Part shown: positions 6,837 through 16,120 of the stretch, piece after piece
How positions within the stretch are numbered: the first letter of the stretch is position 1
Layout: every line of letters starts with the position of its first letter
Source: Alphaproteobacteria bacterium bin52
GTDB taxonomy: Bacteria; Pseudomonadota; Alphaproteobacteria; Thalassobaculales; Thalassobaculaceae
Length of the DNA stretch: 64,000 nt
Direction: 5' to 3'
NCBI GenBank assembly: GCA_002238645.1
Contig: MPMT01000018.1
Coordinates: 1-64,000 of the forward strand
The notes under the pieces: generated by a model
What the model saw: only the letters and a program-made list of their open reading frames with translations
Databases searched by the model: none
What the model was told of the DNA's origin: nothing
Made by a program: the position numbers and the translations under genes

Positions 6837-7595
6837 ATGCTCTCCGAAGACCAGATCCGCCAGTACCATGAAGACGGGTTCGTGATCCCGGAGTTCCGTA
6901 TGCCGGAGAGCGTCCTCGATTCGATCAAAGATCGTCACCGGCACCTTCTGGACCGTCACCCGGAATTCCGCGACTACTGTTCGGCAGTACTCCAGCATGA
7001 CGAGGGTTTCCTGTCCTACTGCCGCAATGACGAGATCCTGGACATGGTCGAGCAGCTGATCGGTCCGGATATCGCGTTGTGGAATTCCAGCTTCTTCGCC
7101 AAGCCTGCCGTGAACGGCAAGGCCACGCCGTGGCACCAGGACGGCGAGTACTGGCCGATCCGGCCGCTGGCCACCTGCACCGTGTGGCTCGCTGTCGACG
7201 ACGCGACAACGGAGAACGGCTGCCTGCGGGTCATCAGGGGATCGCACCGGGAACGGAGACTGCGCGCGCACGAGACCAATCCGAGCGAGGACCTGACCCT
7301 GAACCAGGAACTGCTCAAGTCGGAATTCGACGAAGCGGAAGCGGTCGACCTCGTGCTTGAGAAGGGACAGATCTCGCTGCACGACGTGTTCCTCGTGCAT
7401 GGCTCCGAACCCAACCGGTCGCCGCGGTCACGCCGTGGCATGACCATGCGGTTCATGCCGACGACCAGCGTGTTCGACCATGTTCTCGCGCGCGAGCAGT
7501 ACAACAATCTCAGGGTGCCGGATCACTCCGAGCGCAAGATCTTCCACATGCGCGGGATCGACCGGTCGGGCCGGAACAAGCTGGTCTATGCGTAG
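6837..7595 (+). CDS. Phytanoyl-CoA dioxygenase (PhyH) family, Fe(II)/2-oxoglutarate oxygenase
   Basis: 252 residues with a good RBS (AGGGAGGGG). The double-stranded beta-helix iron site is complete: His100 and Asp102 in TPWHQDGEYWP, and His188 in LHDVFLVHGSEPNRS. Arg200 (SRRGMTMRF) is the likely 2-oxoglutarate carboxylate ligand. Flanking motifs CTVWLAVDDATTENGCLRVI and GSH are typical of bacterial PhyH proteins. Substrate cannot be predicted; relatives hydroxylate alpha carbons of acyl-CoAs, ectoine or secondary metabolites. It faces mmsA tail to tail with 8 bases between the stops, so a shared pathway is possible but not shown. Confidence 0.85.
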   Translation: MLSEDQIRQYHEDGFVIPEFRMPESVLDSIKDRHRHLLDRHPEFRDYCSAVLQHDEGFLSYCRNDEILDMVEQLIGPDIALWNSSFFAKPAVNGKATPWHQDGEYWPIRPLATCTVWLAVDDATTENGCLRVIRGSHRERRLRAHETNPSEDLTLNQELLKSEFDEAEAVDLVLEKGQISLHDVFLVHGSEPNRSPRSRRGMTMRFMPTTSVFDHVLAREQYNNLRVPDHSERKIFHMRGIDRSGRNKLVYA

Positions 7596-7603
7596 CGGGT
7601 GCC

Positions 7604-9100
7604 TCAGCTCACGGTCGGCATCACGAACTCGGCTCCCGAACGGATCCCCGTCGGCCAGCGCGCCGTGACCACCTTGTAGCGGCTGTAGAACCGGACGCCT
7701 TCCGGACCGTGCATGTGGTGGTCGCCGAACATTGACTGCTTCCAGCCGCCGAAACTGTGAAAGGCGAGAGGCACCGGGATCGGCACGTTGACCCCGACCA
7801 TCCCGATCCTGACCCGGTGTGCGAACTCGCGGGCGGCATCTCCGTCGCGGGTGAAGATCGCCGCTCCGTTGCCGAGCGGGTGGTCGTTGACCAGGCCGGC
7901 CGCCTCGTCGTAGCTGGACGCGCGGACGACCGACAGTACCGGACCGAATATCTCGTCCTGGTAGATCGACATGTCCGGCCGGACGTGGTCGAACAGCGTG
8001 CCTCCGGTAAAGAACCCGTTCTCGTAGCCCTGTAGCGTCAGGCCACGACCGTCGACCACCAGCTCGGCCCCGGCTTCCGCACCCTGGCCGATATAATCCT
8101 CGACCCTGGCCTTGTGCACAGCTGTGATCAGCGGGCCCATCTCGCTGTCAGGATGCGTCCCCGGGCCGACGCGCAGTCCACGGACCTTCGGGATCAGCCG
8201 GTCCATCAGGGCGTCGCCGGCGGATCCGACCGCGACCGCAACCGATACGGCCATGCAGCGCTCTCCGGCGGAGCCGTAGGCCGCGCCCATCAGTGCGTCG
8301 GTGGCCTGGTCCATGTCCGCATCCGGCATCACCACCATATGGTTCTTCGCCCCGCCCAGTGCCTGGACCCGCTTGCCGCCGACGGCGGCGGCACGGTGTA
8401 CCCGCTCGGCGATCGGTGTCGAGCCGACGAAGCTGACCGCGGCGACATCGGGATGGTCGATCAGCAGCTCCACCGCTTCCCGGTCGCCGTGCACGACGTT
8501 GAACACCCCGTCAGGCAACCCGGCTTCCTTGAGCAGCTCGGCAAGCCTGACGCTGCAGCCTGGATCACGTTCGGACGGTTTCAGCACGAAGGTGTTGCCG
8601 CATGCGAGTGCGACCGGGAACATCCACATCGGCACCATGGCCGGAAAGTTGAACGGGGTGATCCCCACACAGACCCCGAGTGGCTGACGCGTCGACCAGC
8701 TGTCGATACCGCTGCCGGCCTCCTCCGTGTACTCGCCCTTGAGCAGGTGCGGGATGCCGGCGGCGAATTCCACCACTTCCAGGCCCCGGATGACCGAACC
8801 TTGCGCATCGGAAAGGGTCTTGCCGTGCTCCGAGGTGATGATGGCCGCAAGCTCGGCCATGCGGGACTCGATCAGTTCCCTGAACCGGAACATGATCCGA
8901 GCCCGTCGCAACGGCGGAGTCGCGGCCCAGGCGGGCCACGCCGCCGCCGCCGCGCCGACCGCGGCGTCGATGTCGCCCGAACCGGCGAGCGGGACCCGCG
9001 AGCCGACCTCGCCGGTCGCCGGGTTGAACACGTCGCCACGACGGGTCGCGGTGCCGGCGACAGGTCGCCCGTTGATCCAGTGCTGCTGCATGCGTGTCAT
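7604..9100 (-). CDS. mmsA: Methylmalonate-semialdehyde dehydrogenase (CoA-acylating)
   Basis: 498 residues, the usual family length. It oxidatively decarboxylates methylmalonate or malonate semialdehyde to propionyl- or acetyl-CoA (valine and inositol catabolism). Motifs: [15 protein letters not shown] (oxyanion Asn152), KPSERDPG for [14 protein letters not shown], and the catalytic Cys282 in [14 protein letters not shown]. The general-base Glu of hydrolytic aldehyde dehydrogenases is absent; LGGAKNH stands where they have ELGGK, which is the hallmark of the CoA-dependent MmsA branch. No other valine genes are adjacent. Confidence 0.93.
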   Translation of the reverse strand: MTRMQQHWINGRPVAGTATRRGDVFNPATGEVGSRVPLAGSGDIDAAVGAAAAAWPAWAATPPLRRARIMFRFRELIESRMAELAAIITSEHGKTLSDAQGSVIRGLEVVEFAAGIPHLLKGEYTEEAGSGIDSWSTRQPLGVCVGITPFNFPAMVPMWMFPVALACGNTFVLKPSERDPGCSVRLAELLKEAGLPDGVFNVVHGDREAVELLIDHPDVAAVSFVGSTPIAERVHRAAAVGGKRVQALGGAKNHMVVMPDADMDQATDALMGAAYGSAGERCMAVSVAVAVGSAGDALMDRLIPKVRGLRVGPGTHPDSEMGPLITAVHKARVEDYIGQGAEAGAELVVDGRGLTLQGYENGFFTGGTLFDHVRPDMSIYQDEIFGPVLSVVRASSYDEAAGLVNDHPLGNGAAIFTRDGDAAREFAHRVRIGMVGVNVPIPVPLAFHSFGGWKQSMFGDHHMHGPEGVRFYSRYKVVTARWPTGIRSGAEFVMPTVS

Positions 9101-9203
9101 CCGGCATCCCCCCAGTCACGTGGCCAGCAGCGAAGGCCGGATCACGGTCCGATTGCTGCATCGTCGCAAGAGCTGTTTGACGATATGTCCTCCCCAGCAG
9201 GCG

Positions 9204-11006
9204 TCAAGGCGAATTCGGGGCGCCGGTACCCAGGTCGGCCCTGTCCTCAGCGAACAGCTGTTCCAGCTCAGCCGCTTCTTCCCGCCGTGAGCGGTCCGTC
9301 GCCTGGTGCATCTCCTCGGGTTCGTGACTGCTGGCATGGAGCATCGCCTCGTCATGCACCCGGAACCGCTCGATGGTCTCGTGGACATCGGCGGAGGCCA
9401 TCCCAAGGCTCTGCAGGGCATGGCTCGCGATCTCCAGACTGCCGCCCAGTGTCTCGCGGACCGCGCGATCGACCCCGTGTTCGACGCACCGGGCCGCGTG
9501 GTCCCGGTCCCGGGCCCGGGCGTAGATCTTCAGGTGCGGGAAGTGTTTGCGAGCGAGATCGACCAGCTGGAGGGAGGCGTCCACCTTGTCGATGGCGCAG
9601 ATCAGCACCTCGGCGTGGTCGGCGCCGGCGGCACGCAGAAGCCACAGGCGAGTGAGGTCGCCGTAGTAGATCTTGATGCCCATGCGGCGGACGACCCGGA
9701 TCCGCTCGAAGTCATAGTCGACCGCTGTAAATCCGACGCCGCAGGTGCGAAAGACGCGGCCGACGATCTGGCCAACCCGACCGAACCCGGCGATGATGAC
9801 CCGATCTTCAACCCGTTCGATCCGGTCGAAGTCCTGGCCTGGCTGGACCGTCGCCGTCGGGGAGGCGAACAGGTGCTGGCTTGCCAGGTGCAGGAACGGG
9901 GTCGCGATCATTGTCAGGGACACGACAAGGATCATCAGGCCGGCAAACTCGGAATCGACCACTCCGTTCGCAACCGCTGCGGTAAAGAGAACGAATGCGA
10001 ATTCTCCCCCCTGAGGCAGGGCAAATGCCAGGCGGCCGGCGACCAGCGTCGGCTGGCGCGCCAGCCGGGCCAGCAGGAAGATGCATGCCCCCTTGACGAG
10101 CAGCAGCCCGATGGTGAGCCCGGCTACCGTCACCGGCTGTTCCAGCACGCGGCCCAGGTCGACGTAGATACCGACCGAAATGAAGAACAGGCCCATCAGC
10201 AGGCCCTTGAACGGCTCGATGTCGGCAACCAGGGCGTGACGGTAGGCGGACTCGGACAGGATCACCCCGGCGAGGAACGCTCCAAGCGCCATGGACAGCC
10301 CGACAAATTCCATCAGCGCTGCCGTTCCGGCGACAACGAGCAGGGCGGAGATCGTGAACAGCTCGTTGATGCGGCTCGTGACCACGTAGCGAAGATAATG
10401 AGGCAACAGGAAGTGACCCGTCATGATCACCGCGGTGATCGCGGTTGCGGCGAAGAAGATCGCCTCCGGCTCGATCGAGACCTCGCCGAGACCGGACGCC
10501 AGGGTCAGCGCAGGCATCAGCGCCAGCAGCGGGATCACCGCCATGTCCTGGAACAGCAGGATCGAGAAGGTTACCCGGCCCATCCTGGTACGCAATTCGC
10601 CCTTCTCGGCGAGCAGCTGGACCACCACCGCCGTCGATGAGAGCGCGAGAATGAAGCCGGTGACCAGTGCCGTTCCGGTGTCCAGGTCGAACAGCATGCC
10701 GATGCCGGACAGCACCAGGCCGGTCACGATCACCTGGGCGCCGCCCATCCCGAAGATCGGGCGGCGCAGTCCCCACAGCCTCGCGGGCTGCAACTCCAGA
10801 CCGATCAGGAACAGCAGCAGCAGGATCCCGAGCTCGGCGAAGTGCAGGATGTTCTCGACATCGCCGACCAGCCCGAGGGCACTCGGTCCGATGACGATAC
10901 CGGCGGCGAGATATCCCAGTACCGATCCGAGACCGACCCGGTTCAGCAGCGGGACCGCAATGACGGCGGCCCCGAGAAACAGGACCGCATCGACGATCAG
11001 GTTCAT
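9204..11006 (-). CDS. Kef-type monovalent cation:proton antiporter (CPA2) with TrkA-N domain
   Basis: 600 residues. The N-terminal 380 residues hold about 12 membrane segments of the Na+/H+ exchanger fold (GLGSVLGYLAAGIVIGPSALG, FLIGLELQPARLW, ILALSSTAVVVQLLAEKGEL, LLFQDMAVIPLLAL), all strongly KefB/KefC-like. Residues about 400-520 form a Rossmann TrkA-N/RCK domain with GFGRVGQIVGRVF and VDYDFERI. A charged alpha-helical C-terminal tail (DRSRREEAAELEQLF) follows. It would exchange K+ for H+ across the inner membrane, often gated by glutathione adducts. No KefF/KefG ancillary gene is adjacent, so regulation by glutathione is not established. Confidence 0.9.
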   Translation of the reverse strand: MNLIVDAVLFLGAAVIAVPLLNRVGLGSVLGYLAAGIVIGPSALGLVGDVENILHFAELGILLLLFLIGLELQPARLWGLRRPIFGMGGAQVIVTGLVLSGIGMLFDLDTGTALVTGFILALSSTAVVVQLLAEKGELRTRMGRVTFSILLFQDMAVIPLLALMPALTLASGLGEVSIEPEAIFFAATAITAVIMTGHFLLPHYLRYVVTSRINELFTISALLVVAGTAALMEFVGLSMALGAFLAGVILSESAYRHALVADIEPFKGLLMGLFFISVGIYVDLGRVLEQPVTVAGLTIGLLLVKGACIFLLARLARQPTLVAGRLAFALPQGGEFAFVLFTAAVANGVVDSEFAGLMILVVSLTMIATPFLHLASQHLFASPTATVQPGQDFDRIERVEDRVIIAGFGRVGQIVGRVFRTCGVGFTAVDYDFERIRVVRRMGIKIYYGDLTRLWLLRAAGADHAEVLICAIDKVDASLQLVDLARKHFPHLKIYARARDRDHAARCVEHGVDRAVRETLGGSLEIASHALQSLGMASADVHETIERFRVHDEAMLHASSHEPEEMHQATDRSRREEAAELEQLFAEDRADLGTGAPNSP

Positions 11007-11074
11007 CTGGGCGCAGGGTCAGCCCGGGCGCGCCGGGCCGGGTGCGCGAAGAAGCCGGTGTCGGGCATTGCCGG

Positions 11075-11836
11075 TCAGCGCGGCTGCATCCGTATGGCAC
11101 CGTCAAGCCTGATCGTCTCACCGTTCAGCATGACGTTGCCGATGATTGACTCGGCCAGCCGTGCATACTCCTGCGGCATGCCGAATCGCGACGGGTAGGG
11201 AACAGAGGCGGCCAGATTGTCACGGACGTCCTGCGGCATTCCCATCAGCAGCGGTGTCTCGAAGAGTCCCGGAGCGATGGTGTTCACACGCACGCCGTTG
11301 CGGGCGAATTCCCGCGCACCGACGATTGTGAGCGCGTGCACGCCGCCCTTTGACGCGCTGTACGCCGCCTGTCCGATCTGGCCCTCGAATGCCGCAACCG
11401 ACGCGGTCGAGATGATGACGCCGCGCTCTCCGTCGTCCAGCGGTTCGAGACCGAGCATGTCGGCAGCCGCAAGTCGCGTCATGTTGAAGGTTCCGATCAG
11501 ATTGACTTCGATCACGCGCCGGAAATTGTCGAGCGCCATTGGACCGTTACGCCCGACGATCCGTTCGGCCGGTCCGATCCCGGCGCAGTTGATCAGGATC
11601 CGCGCCGGGCCGTGACGGTCGCGGGCGCGGCCGACGGCCGCTGCTCCGGAATCACCATCCGACACGTCGCACGCAACCGCCAGACCGCCGACTTCGTCTG
11701 CGACCGCTTGCGCTCCGTCCTCGTTGATATCCAGAATGGCAACGCGGGCGCCGGCCCCCGCCAGCAGACGTGCCGTCGCCGCACCAAGACCACTGCCGCC
11801 GCCGGTGACGAGGGCCGCATGTCCCGAAATCTGCAT
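11075..11836 (-). CDS. SDR-family 3-hydroxyacyl-CoA dehydrogenase-like protein
   Basis: 253 residues from ATG 11836, which has AGGAGA eight bases upstream; an open extension to 11893 lacks such a site. A classical short-chain dehydrogenase: cofactor motif [26 protein letters not shown], then [21 protein letters not shown] with catalytic Ser, Tyr and Lys, and [14 protein letters not shown]. Asp in AILDINEDG favours NAD over NADP. Overall pattern, especially [20 protein letters not shown], matches type II 3-hydroxyacyl-CoA dehydrogenases (HSD17B10-like) of bacterial fatty-acid or isoleucine breakdown. Substrate is inferred from family resemblance only. Confidence 0.85.
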   Translation of the reverse strand: MQISGHAALVTGGGSGLGAATARLLAGAGARVAILDINEDGAQAVADEVGGLAVACDVSDGDSGAAAVGRARDRHGPARILINCAGIGPAERIVGRNGPMALDNFRRVIEVNLIGTFNMTRLAAADMLGLEPLDDGERGVIISTASVAAFEGQIGQAAYSASKGGVHALTIVGAREFARNGVRVNTIAPGLFETPLLMGMPQDVRDNLAASVPYPSRFGMPQEYARLAESIIGNVMLNGETIRLDGAIRMQPR

Positions 11837-11903
11837 GGGTGTCTCCTGTTCAAGACCGGTCCCGATGAGCCGTGGATATAGCAGATCGCGCAATGGCGGG
11901 CGA

Positions 11904-12347
11904 GTGACGCCGCCGAATCCCGGACGATTCGGTGCCGCCGCGTGGTGGTGGGCCGGCCTGGCATTGGCGCCGTTTCCGGTCTGCGCGGCCGCGGTCTGGC
12001 TGGTTGATGCCGCGAGGGCTGCGATGATGCTTGATGCCCTGTTGCTCTACGCGGCGATCGGGCTTGCCTGTGTCGGTGCCGTCCACTGGGGCCTGTCTCT
12101 CGCATCGCGCGCGGGCGGGCCGGCCAGGCCGGCCTGGGTGGCCGTCCTTGCGCTCGCTGCCTGGTTTTCGGGGCAGCTGGTACCCCCGGCCGCCCTGTGC
12201 CTGCTGGCGGCCGGTCACGCCGGCGCGTTCCTGCTCGACCGCGACGCCGGTCGGCGCGGCCTGCTGCCGCCGCGGTACGTCCTGCTTCGCCGGTGGTCGG
12301 TAATGATCATGCTTGGCGCGTTCGCGGTGCTGCTGTTCAGGGCGTGA
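11904..12347 (+). CDS. DUF3429 inner-membrane protein
   Basis: 147 residues from GTG 11904, 67 bases from the divergent SDR start; upstream codons in frame are antisense to the SDR and not protein-like. Four to five hydrophobic segments are predicted, with ACVGAVHWG after the second one, the conserved motif of DUF3429, and a Gly/Pro-rich [14 protein letters not shown] near the end. Function of the family is unknown. The gene overlaps the 3' end of purD by 11 bases, tail to tail. Confidence 0.75.
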   Translation: MTPPNPGRFGAAAWWWAGLALAPFPVCAAAVWLVDAARAAMMLDALLLYAAIGLACVGAVHWGLSLASRAGGPARPAWVAVLALAAWFSGQLVPPAALCLLAAGHAGAFLLDRDAGRRGLLPPRYVLLRRWSVMIMLGAFAVLLFRA

Positions 12348-13617
12348 CCTCGGCGCCGGTCGCCGCGATGTCGGTCCGGAACATGCCGTCAGGCCAGTCG
12401 ATCCGTTCAACAGCCCGGTAGGCCCGGGAGCGTGCGGAGGCGACATCCGCGCCGGTTGCGGTCACCCCCAGCACGCGCCCGCCGCTCGAAACCAGGGCTC
12501 CGGCCGCGTCGCTGGCAGTGCCCGCATGGAAGACCATGACCTCCGGGTCTGATTCGGCGTCCTCGACCGCCCGGATCGGCGAGCCGGACCGGTAAGGTCC
12601 GGGATATCCCCTGGATGCCATCACCACGCACACCGCGGCGTCGTCCGACCAGCGCAGGTCAACGTGTCTCAGGTGCGCGTCGGCGCACGCGAGTAGTGCC
12701 GGAAGCAGATCGCTGCGAAGCCTCGCCATCAGCACCTGGCACTCGGGATCACCGAACCGCACGTTGAACTCGATGAGCTTCGGACCGTCGTCCGTCAGCA
12801 TGAGGCCGGCGAAGAGTACGCCGTGGAATGGCCGGCCTTCGGCGGCCATTCCCGCGATGGCTGGCTCGATGATCGTCTCCATGATCCGGCGCGACACCGT
12901 TGCGTCCACCGCCGGCGGCGGAGAGAACGCGCCCATGCCCCCGGTGTTCGGGCCGGTGTCGCCATCGCCTGCGCGCTTGTGGTCCTGGGCCGCGGCGAGG
13001 GGAAGGGTCGTGGTCCCGTCGCTCAAGGCAAAGAAGCTGGCCTCCACTCCCTGGAGGAAGTCCTCGATGACCACGCGGTCGCCGGCGGGTCCGAACGAGC
13101 GGTGTTCCATGGCGGCACGCACTGCTGCCTCCGCAGTCTCGAGGCTGGCCGCAACGGTCACGCCCTTGCCCGCGGCAAGCCCGTCGACCTTGACGACCAC
13201 CGGAAGGTTGCATCGGCGCAGGTGGGTGAGCGCCCCGTCGAGTTCCTCGAATGTCCGCGAGCCTGCGGTCGGGATTCCGTGTCGGGCACAGAAGTCCTTG
13301 GTGAAGGCCTTGGAGCTTTCGAGCGCCGATGCACCGGCAGTCGGACCGAAGGCAGGGATCCCGTGCTCGCCAAGCCGGTCCACGAGGCCCGCCGCCAGCG
13401 GGCCTTCCGGGCCGACAACGACCAGGTCGATGGCCTGCTGCTTGGAAAACGCGACCAGAGCCGGTATGTCTTCCGGGCTGATCGGTACGCACTCCGCGTC
13501 CCTGGCAATGCCGGGGTTGCCCGGTGCGCAATAGAGTGCGTCGCACAGTGGTGAAGCGGCGATCGTCCAGCACAGCGCGTGTTCGCGCCCACCGGAACCG
13601 ACGACGAGAACCTTCAT
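12337..13617 (-). CDS. purD: Phosphoribosylamine--glycine ligase
   Basis: 426 residues, normal for PurD. It makes glycinamide ribonucleotide from phosphoribosylamine, glycine and ATP in purine synthesis. Start at 13617 gives MKVLVVGSGGREHALCW, the exact family N-terminus; a longer open frame to 13818 overlaps xseA and is rejected. Other motifs: VVVGPEGPLAAGLVD, ATP-grasp VVVKVDGLAAGKGV, DHKRAGDGDTGPNTGGMGAFSP, and FGDPECQVL. Divergent from xseA with 53 bases between starts, a common alphaproteobacterial arrangement that implies overlapping promoters. Confidence 0.97.
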   Translation of the reverse strand: MKVLVVGSGGREHALCWTIAASPLCDALYCAPGNPGIARDAECVPISPEDIPALVAFSKQQAIDLVVVGPEGPLAAGLVDRLGEHGIPAFGPTAGASALESSKAFTKDFCARHGIPTAGSRTFEELDGALTHLRRCNLPVVVKVDGLAAGKGVTVAASLETAEAAVRAAMEHRSFGPAGDRVVIEDFLQGVEASFFALSDGTTTLPLAAAQDHKRAGDGDTGPNTGGMGAFSPPPAVDATVSRRIMETIIEPAIAGMAAEGRPFHGVLFAGLMLTDDGPKLIEFNVRFGDPECQVLMARLRSDLLPALLACADAHLRHVDLRWSDDAAVCVVMASRGYPGPYRSGSPIRAVEDAESDPEVMVFHAGTASDAAGALVSSGGRVLGVTATGADVASARSRAYRAVERIDWPDGMFRTDIAATGAEVTP

Positions 13618-13670
13618 GCGCAGTCCCTTCCCCGCGGTCGCAGGGTCGCCTTGTAGCACGGTTCGCGGCC

Positions 13671-15197
13671 ATGGCTGACTCCCGCGGAAACCGGACCGGC
13701 GCGCTGGCGGGAAACCTTCCGGAACTCTCGGTGAGCGAACTGTCTGCGCAGGTGAAGCGCACGGTCGAGACCTCCTTTGACCGTGTCCGGGTGCGTGGTG
13801 AGGTGTCCCGCCCGGCATTCGCGTCCTCGGGGCACGTGTATCTCACGCTGAAGGACGACCGGGCGGTGCTCGACGCGGTCTGCTGGCGCAGCCAGGTCCC
13901 GCGGCTGTCGGTCCGGCCCGAGGACGGCATGGAGGTGATCTGCACCGGTCGGCTGACCACCTACGCCGGACGTTCGAAGTACCAGCTCATCCTGGAGGCA
14001 ATGGAGGTGGCGGGCGAGGGCGCGCTTCTCAGGATGCTGGAGGAACGCCGGCGCCGGCTGGCGGCCGAAGGACTGTTCGACGAGGAGCGGAAGCGACCTC
14101 TGCCGTTCCTGCCGGAGCGGATCGGCGTGGTCACTTCGCCGACCGGCGCGGTAATCCAGGACATCCTGCACCGGCTGCAAGACCGTTTCCCGGTGCGCGT
14201 CCTCGTGTGGCCGGTGCGCGTCCAGGGAGACGGCGCGAGCGGCGAGGTCGCCCGGGCCGTTCGCGGCTTCAACGCGCTTGACGGCCGCGGCGCCGTTCCG
14301 CGGCCCGACCTGCTGATCGTCGCCCGCGGCGGCGGCAGTCTCGAGGACCTGTGGAGCTTCAACGAGGAAGAGGTGGTCCGGGCGGTGGCGGCGAGCCGGA
14401 TCCCGGTGATCTCGGCCATCGGCCACGAGACCGACACGACGCTGATCGACTTCGCGGCCGACCTGCGAGCCCCGACACCGACCGCCGCAGCGGAACGCGC
14501 GGTCCCGGTGCGAACCGAACTGCTCGTGCGCGTGACGGAAACCGGCAGCCGGTTGCTCCGCGCCGCCGCCCGAATGACGGAGCACGCGGGCACCAGGGTG
14601 GAGGGCCTCGGACGTGGTCTTGGTGATCCGGCCCTGATGATCGAGGCGCGGGCCCAGGCGGTGGATCTCGCCGACCACCGGCTGTCGGGCGCGATCGGAC
14701 GCGAGCTCGAGCACCGGGCCGGGGAGGTGGTGCGACACGCCGGCAGGCTGGTGGATCCCCGATCACACCTCGTTGGTGTTGCCGAGCGGCTCGCCGCCCT
14801 GGAAAACCGGCTGCATGCGGCCGCTCACCGGGCGGTTCAGTTGTGTCGCCTGCAGTCGGACCATGCCGGCGACCGCCTGGGAGCACGCTGGGTGACCGGT
14901 CAGGTCGAACAGGGCCACGCACGGTTGGCGCACGCCGCAACCGGGCTCGGATCCGTGCTCGACCGCACACTCGAGCGGGCAGGGTCGCGACTTGACGCCC
15001 TGGCCCGGCTGCTGGATGCCGCATCGTTCGAGTGCGTGCTCGATCGGGGGTTCGCGGTGGTCAGGGACACCGGCGGGACACCGGTTGCGGGCCTTGGCGG
15101 ACTCCGGCACGGCCAGGAGGTCCGGGTGCAGTTCCGCGACGGCGAGGCCGGTGCGGTGATTTCCAGTCTCGAAGAACGCCCCGGCCGGAGTTCCTGA
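13671..15197 (+). CDS. xseA: Exodeoxyribonuclease VII large subunit
   Basis: 508 residues from ATG 13671 (MADSRGNRTG). N-terminal OB-fold nucleic-acid-binding domain (about 20-115; LSVSELSAQVKRTVETSF, VYLTLKDD, CTGRLTTYAGRSKYQL). The catalytic domain follows with the family signature GVVTSPTGAVIQDI, ARGGGSLEDLWSFNEE and SAIGHETDTTLIDFAADLRAPTPTAAAE. A long helical region follows, with a short C-terminal domain (CVLDRGFAVVRD). With XseB, which is not in this window, it degrades single-stranded DNA from both ends to short oligonucleotides in repair. Confidence 0.95.
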   Translation: MADSRGNRTGALAGNLPELSVSELSAQVKRTVETSFDRVRVRGEVSRPAFASSGHVYLTLKDDRAVLDAVCWRSQVPRLSVRPEDGMEVICTGRLTTYAGRSKYQLILEAMEVAGEGALLRMLEERRRRLAAEGLFDEERKRPLPFLPERIGVVTSPTGAVIQDILHRLQDRFPVRVLVWPVRVQGDGASGEVARAVRGFNALDGRGAVPRPDLLIVARGGGSLEDLWSFNEEEVVRAVAASRIPVISAIGHETDTTLIDFAADLRAPTPTAAAERAVPVRTELLVRVTETGSRLLRAAARMTEHAGTRVEGLGRGLGDPALMIEARAQAVDLADHRLSGAIGRELEHRAGEVVRHAGRLVDPRSHLVGVAERLAALENRLHAAAHRAVQLCRLQSDHAGDRLGARWVTGQVEQGHARLAHAATGLGSVLDRTLERAGSRLDALARLLDAASFECVLDRGFAVVRDTGGTPVAGLGGLRHGQEVRVQFRDGEAGAVISSLEERPGRSS

Positions 15198-15205
15198 CGC
15201 GCGCC

Positions 15206-16120
15206 TTACTTGCCCCAGCGCCGATGCGGCCACAGCCACTGTTCCGGGGTTTCCCGGATCCAGTTCTCGACCATCAGCGTGATGTTGCACGTCAGTGTGT
15301 GAATATCGGCGTCGCGATCGCCTGTATCGGGGAGATCGAGCGGTGGCGACACGGTGACCCGGAACTCCGCGCCGCGGGTTCGCTGCGCGCGGATGGGGAT
15401 GACCGGGCAGCGATGGTGCAGGGCAAACACCGCCACGGCAGGGGTCGTACGTGCCGGGCGCCCGAAGAACGGGACCGCGATCCCCTCGTTCAGCCGCTGA
15501 TCGACCAGGAACGCGACATGCTCGTTGCGTCGCAGCAACCTCGCGAGACGACCGGCGCCGGCCGAGCCCTTGGGAATCATCAGGTGGGCGTGGGGCAGGA
15601 TCCGCTGGCGCAGTACCCGTTCGGAAATCGGCGCGTTGAGCGGTCGGTAGATGCTGTGGACGGTCAGGCCGTTGGCCAATGCGACCCCCGGCAACAGCTC
15701 CCAGTTTCCGAGGTGGGCCGAGACGAAGATGCCTGGTCGGCCGTCGTCGCGGGCAGCGAGCAGGTGTTCGCGGCCGACCACGGTCACGCGGGGGTCGTCT
15801 CCCGACAGGTCGAAGTCGCGCAGGTGCACGTATTCACCGGCAACCCGGCCCAGGTGCTCCCACATCGCCAGCAGCGTGTCGTCGATCTCGCGCTCCGACC
15901 ACTCGGGAAAACTGTCGGCAATGTGGCGCCGTGCCCGGCGGTTGATGGCGAGGCGTGGGCCGATCCTGCGTGCGACGGCGCCTCCTGCCCTCGAGGCAGC
16001 ATCCAGCTGTATGCGGGACAGCACCGCGGCCGCACTCCAGGCAAGGGCGCCGGAAAGCGGCCAGGTCAGGCAGCGCTTGCGCCAGGGAGCCGGTACGCGT
16101 CCGGTCTCACCCGACGACAT
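15206..16120 (-). CDS. lpxL: Lipid A biosynthesis acyltransferase (LpxL/HtrB family)
   Basis: 304 residues starting MSSGETGRVP. An inner-membrane late acyltransferase that adds a secondary acyl chain to Kdo-lipid A. The HxxxxE catalytic motif is present as SAHLGNWELLPGVAL. The family segments NRRARRHIADSFPEWSE, LVDQRLNEGIAVPFFGRPA, TTPAVAVFALHHRCPVIP and the C-terminal PEQWLWPHRRW are all there. It overlaps the lpxK reading frame by 14 bases and ends the msbA-waaA-lpxK-lpxL transcription unit. The frame is open upstream inside lpxK, but that part is not protein-like. Chain specificity cannot be read from sequence. Confidence 0.92.
   Translation of the reverse strand: MSSGETGRVPAPWRKRCLTWPLSGALAWSAAAVLSRIQLDAASRAGGAVARRIGPRLAINRRARRHIADSFPEWSEREIDDTLLAMWEHLGRVAGEYVHLRDFDLSGDDPRVTVVGREHLLAARDDGRPGIFVSAHLGNWELLPGVALANGLTVHSIYRPLNAPISERVLRQRILPHAHLMIPKGSAGAGRLARLLRRNEHVAFLVDQRLNEGIAVPFFGRPARTTPAVAVFALHHRCPVIPIRAQRTRGAEFRVTVSPPLDLPDTGDRDADIHTLTCNITLMVENWIRETPEQWLWPHRRWGK

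Noticed and set aside
8114-10640. Long plus-strand frames opposite mmsA and the Kef antiporter
   Set aside because: They are reverse-strand shadows of strongly conserved genes and encode His/Gln/Asp-rich sequence without any motif.
13618-13818. N-terminal extension of purD
   Set aside because: The extension overlaps xseA on the other strand, and the true family N-terminus MKVLVVGSGGREHA begins at 13617.
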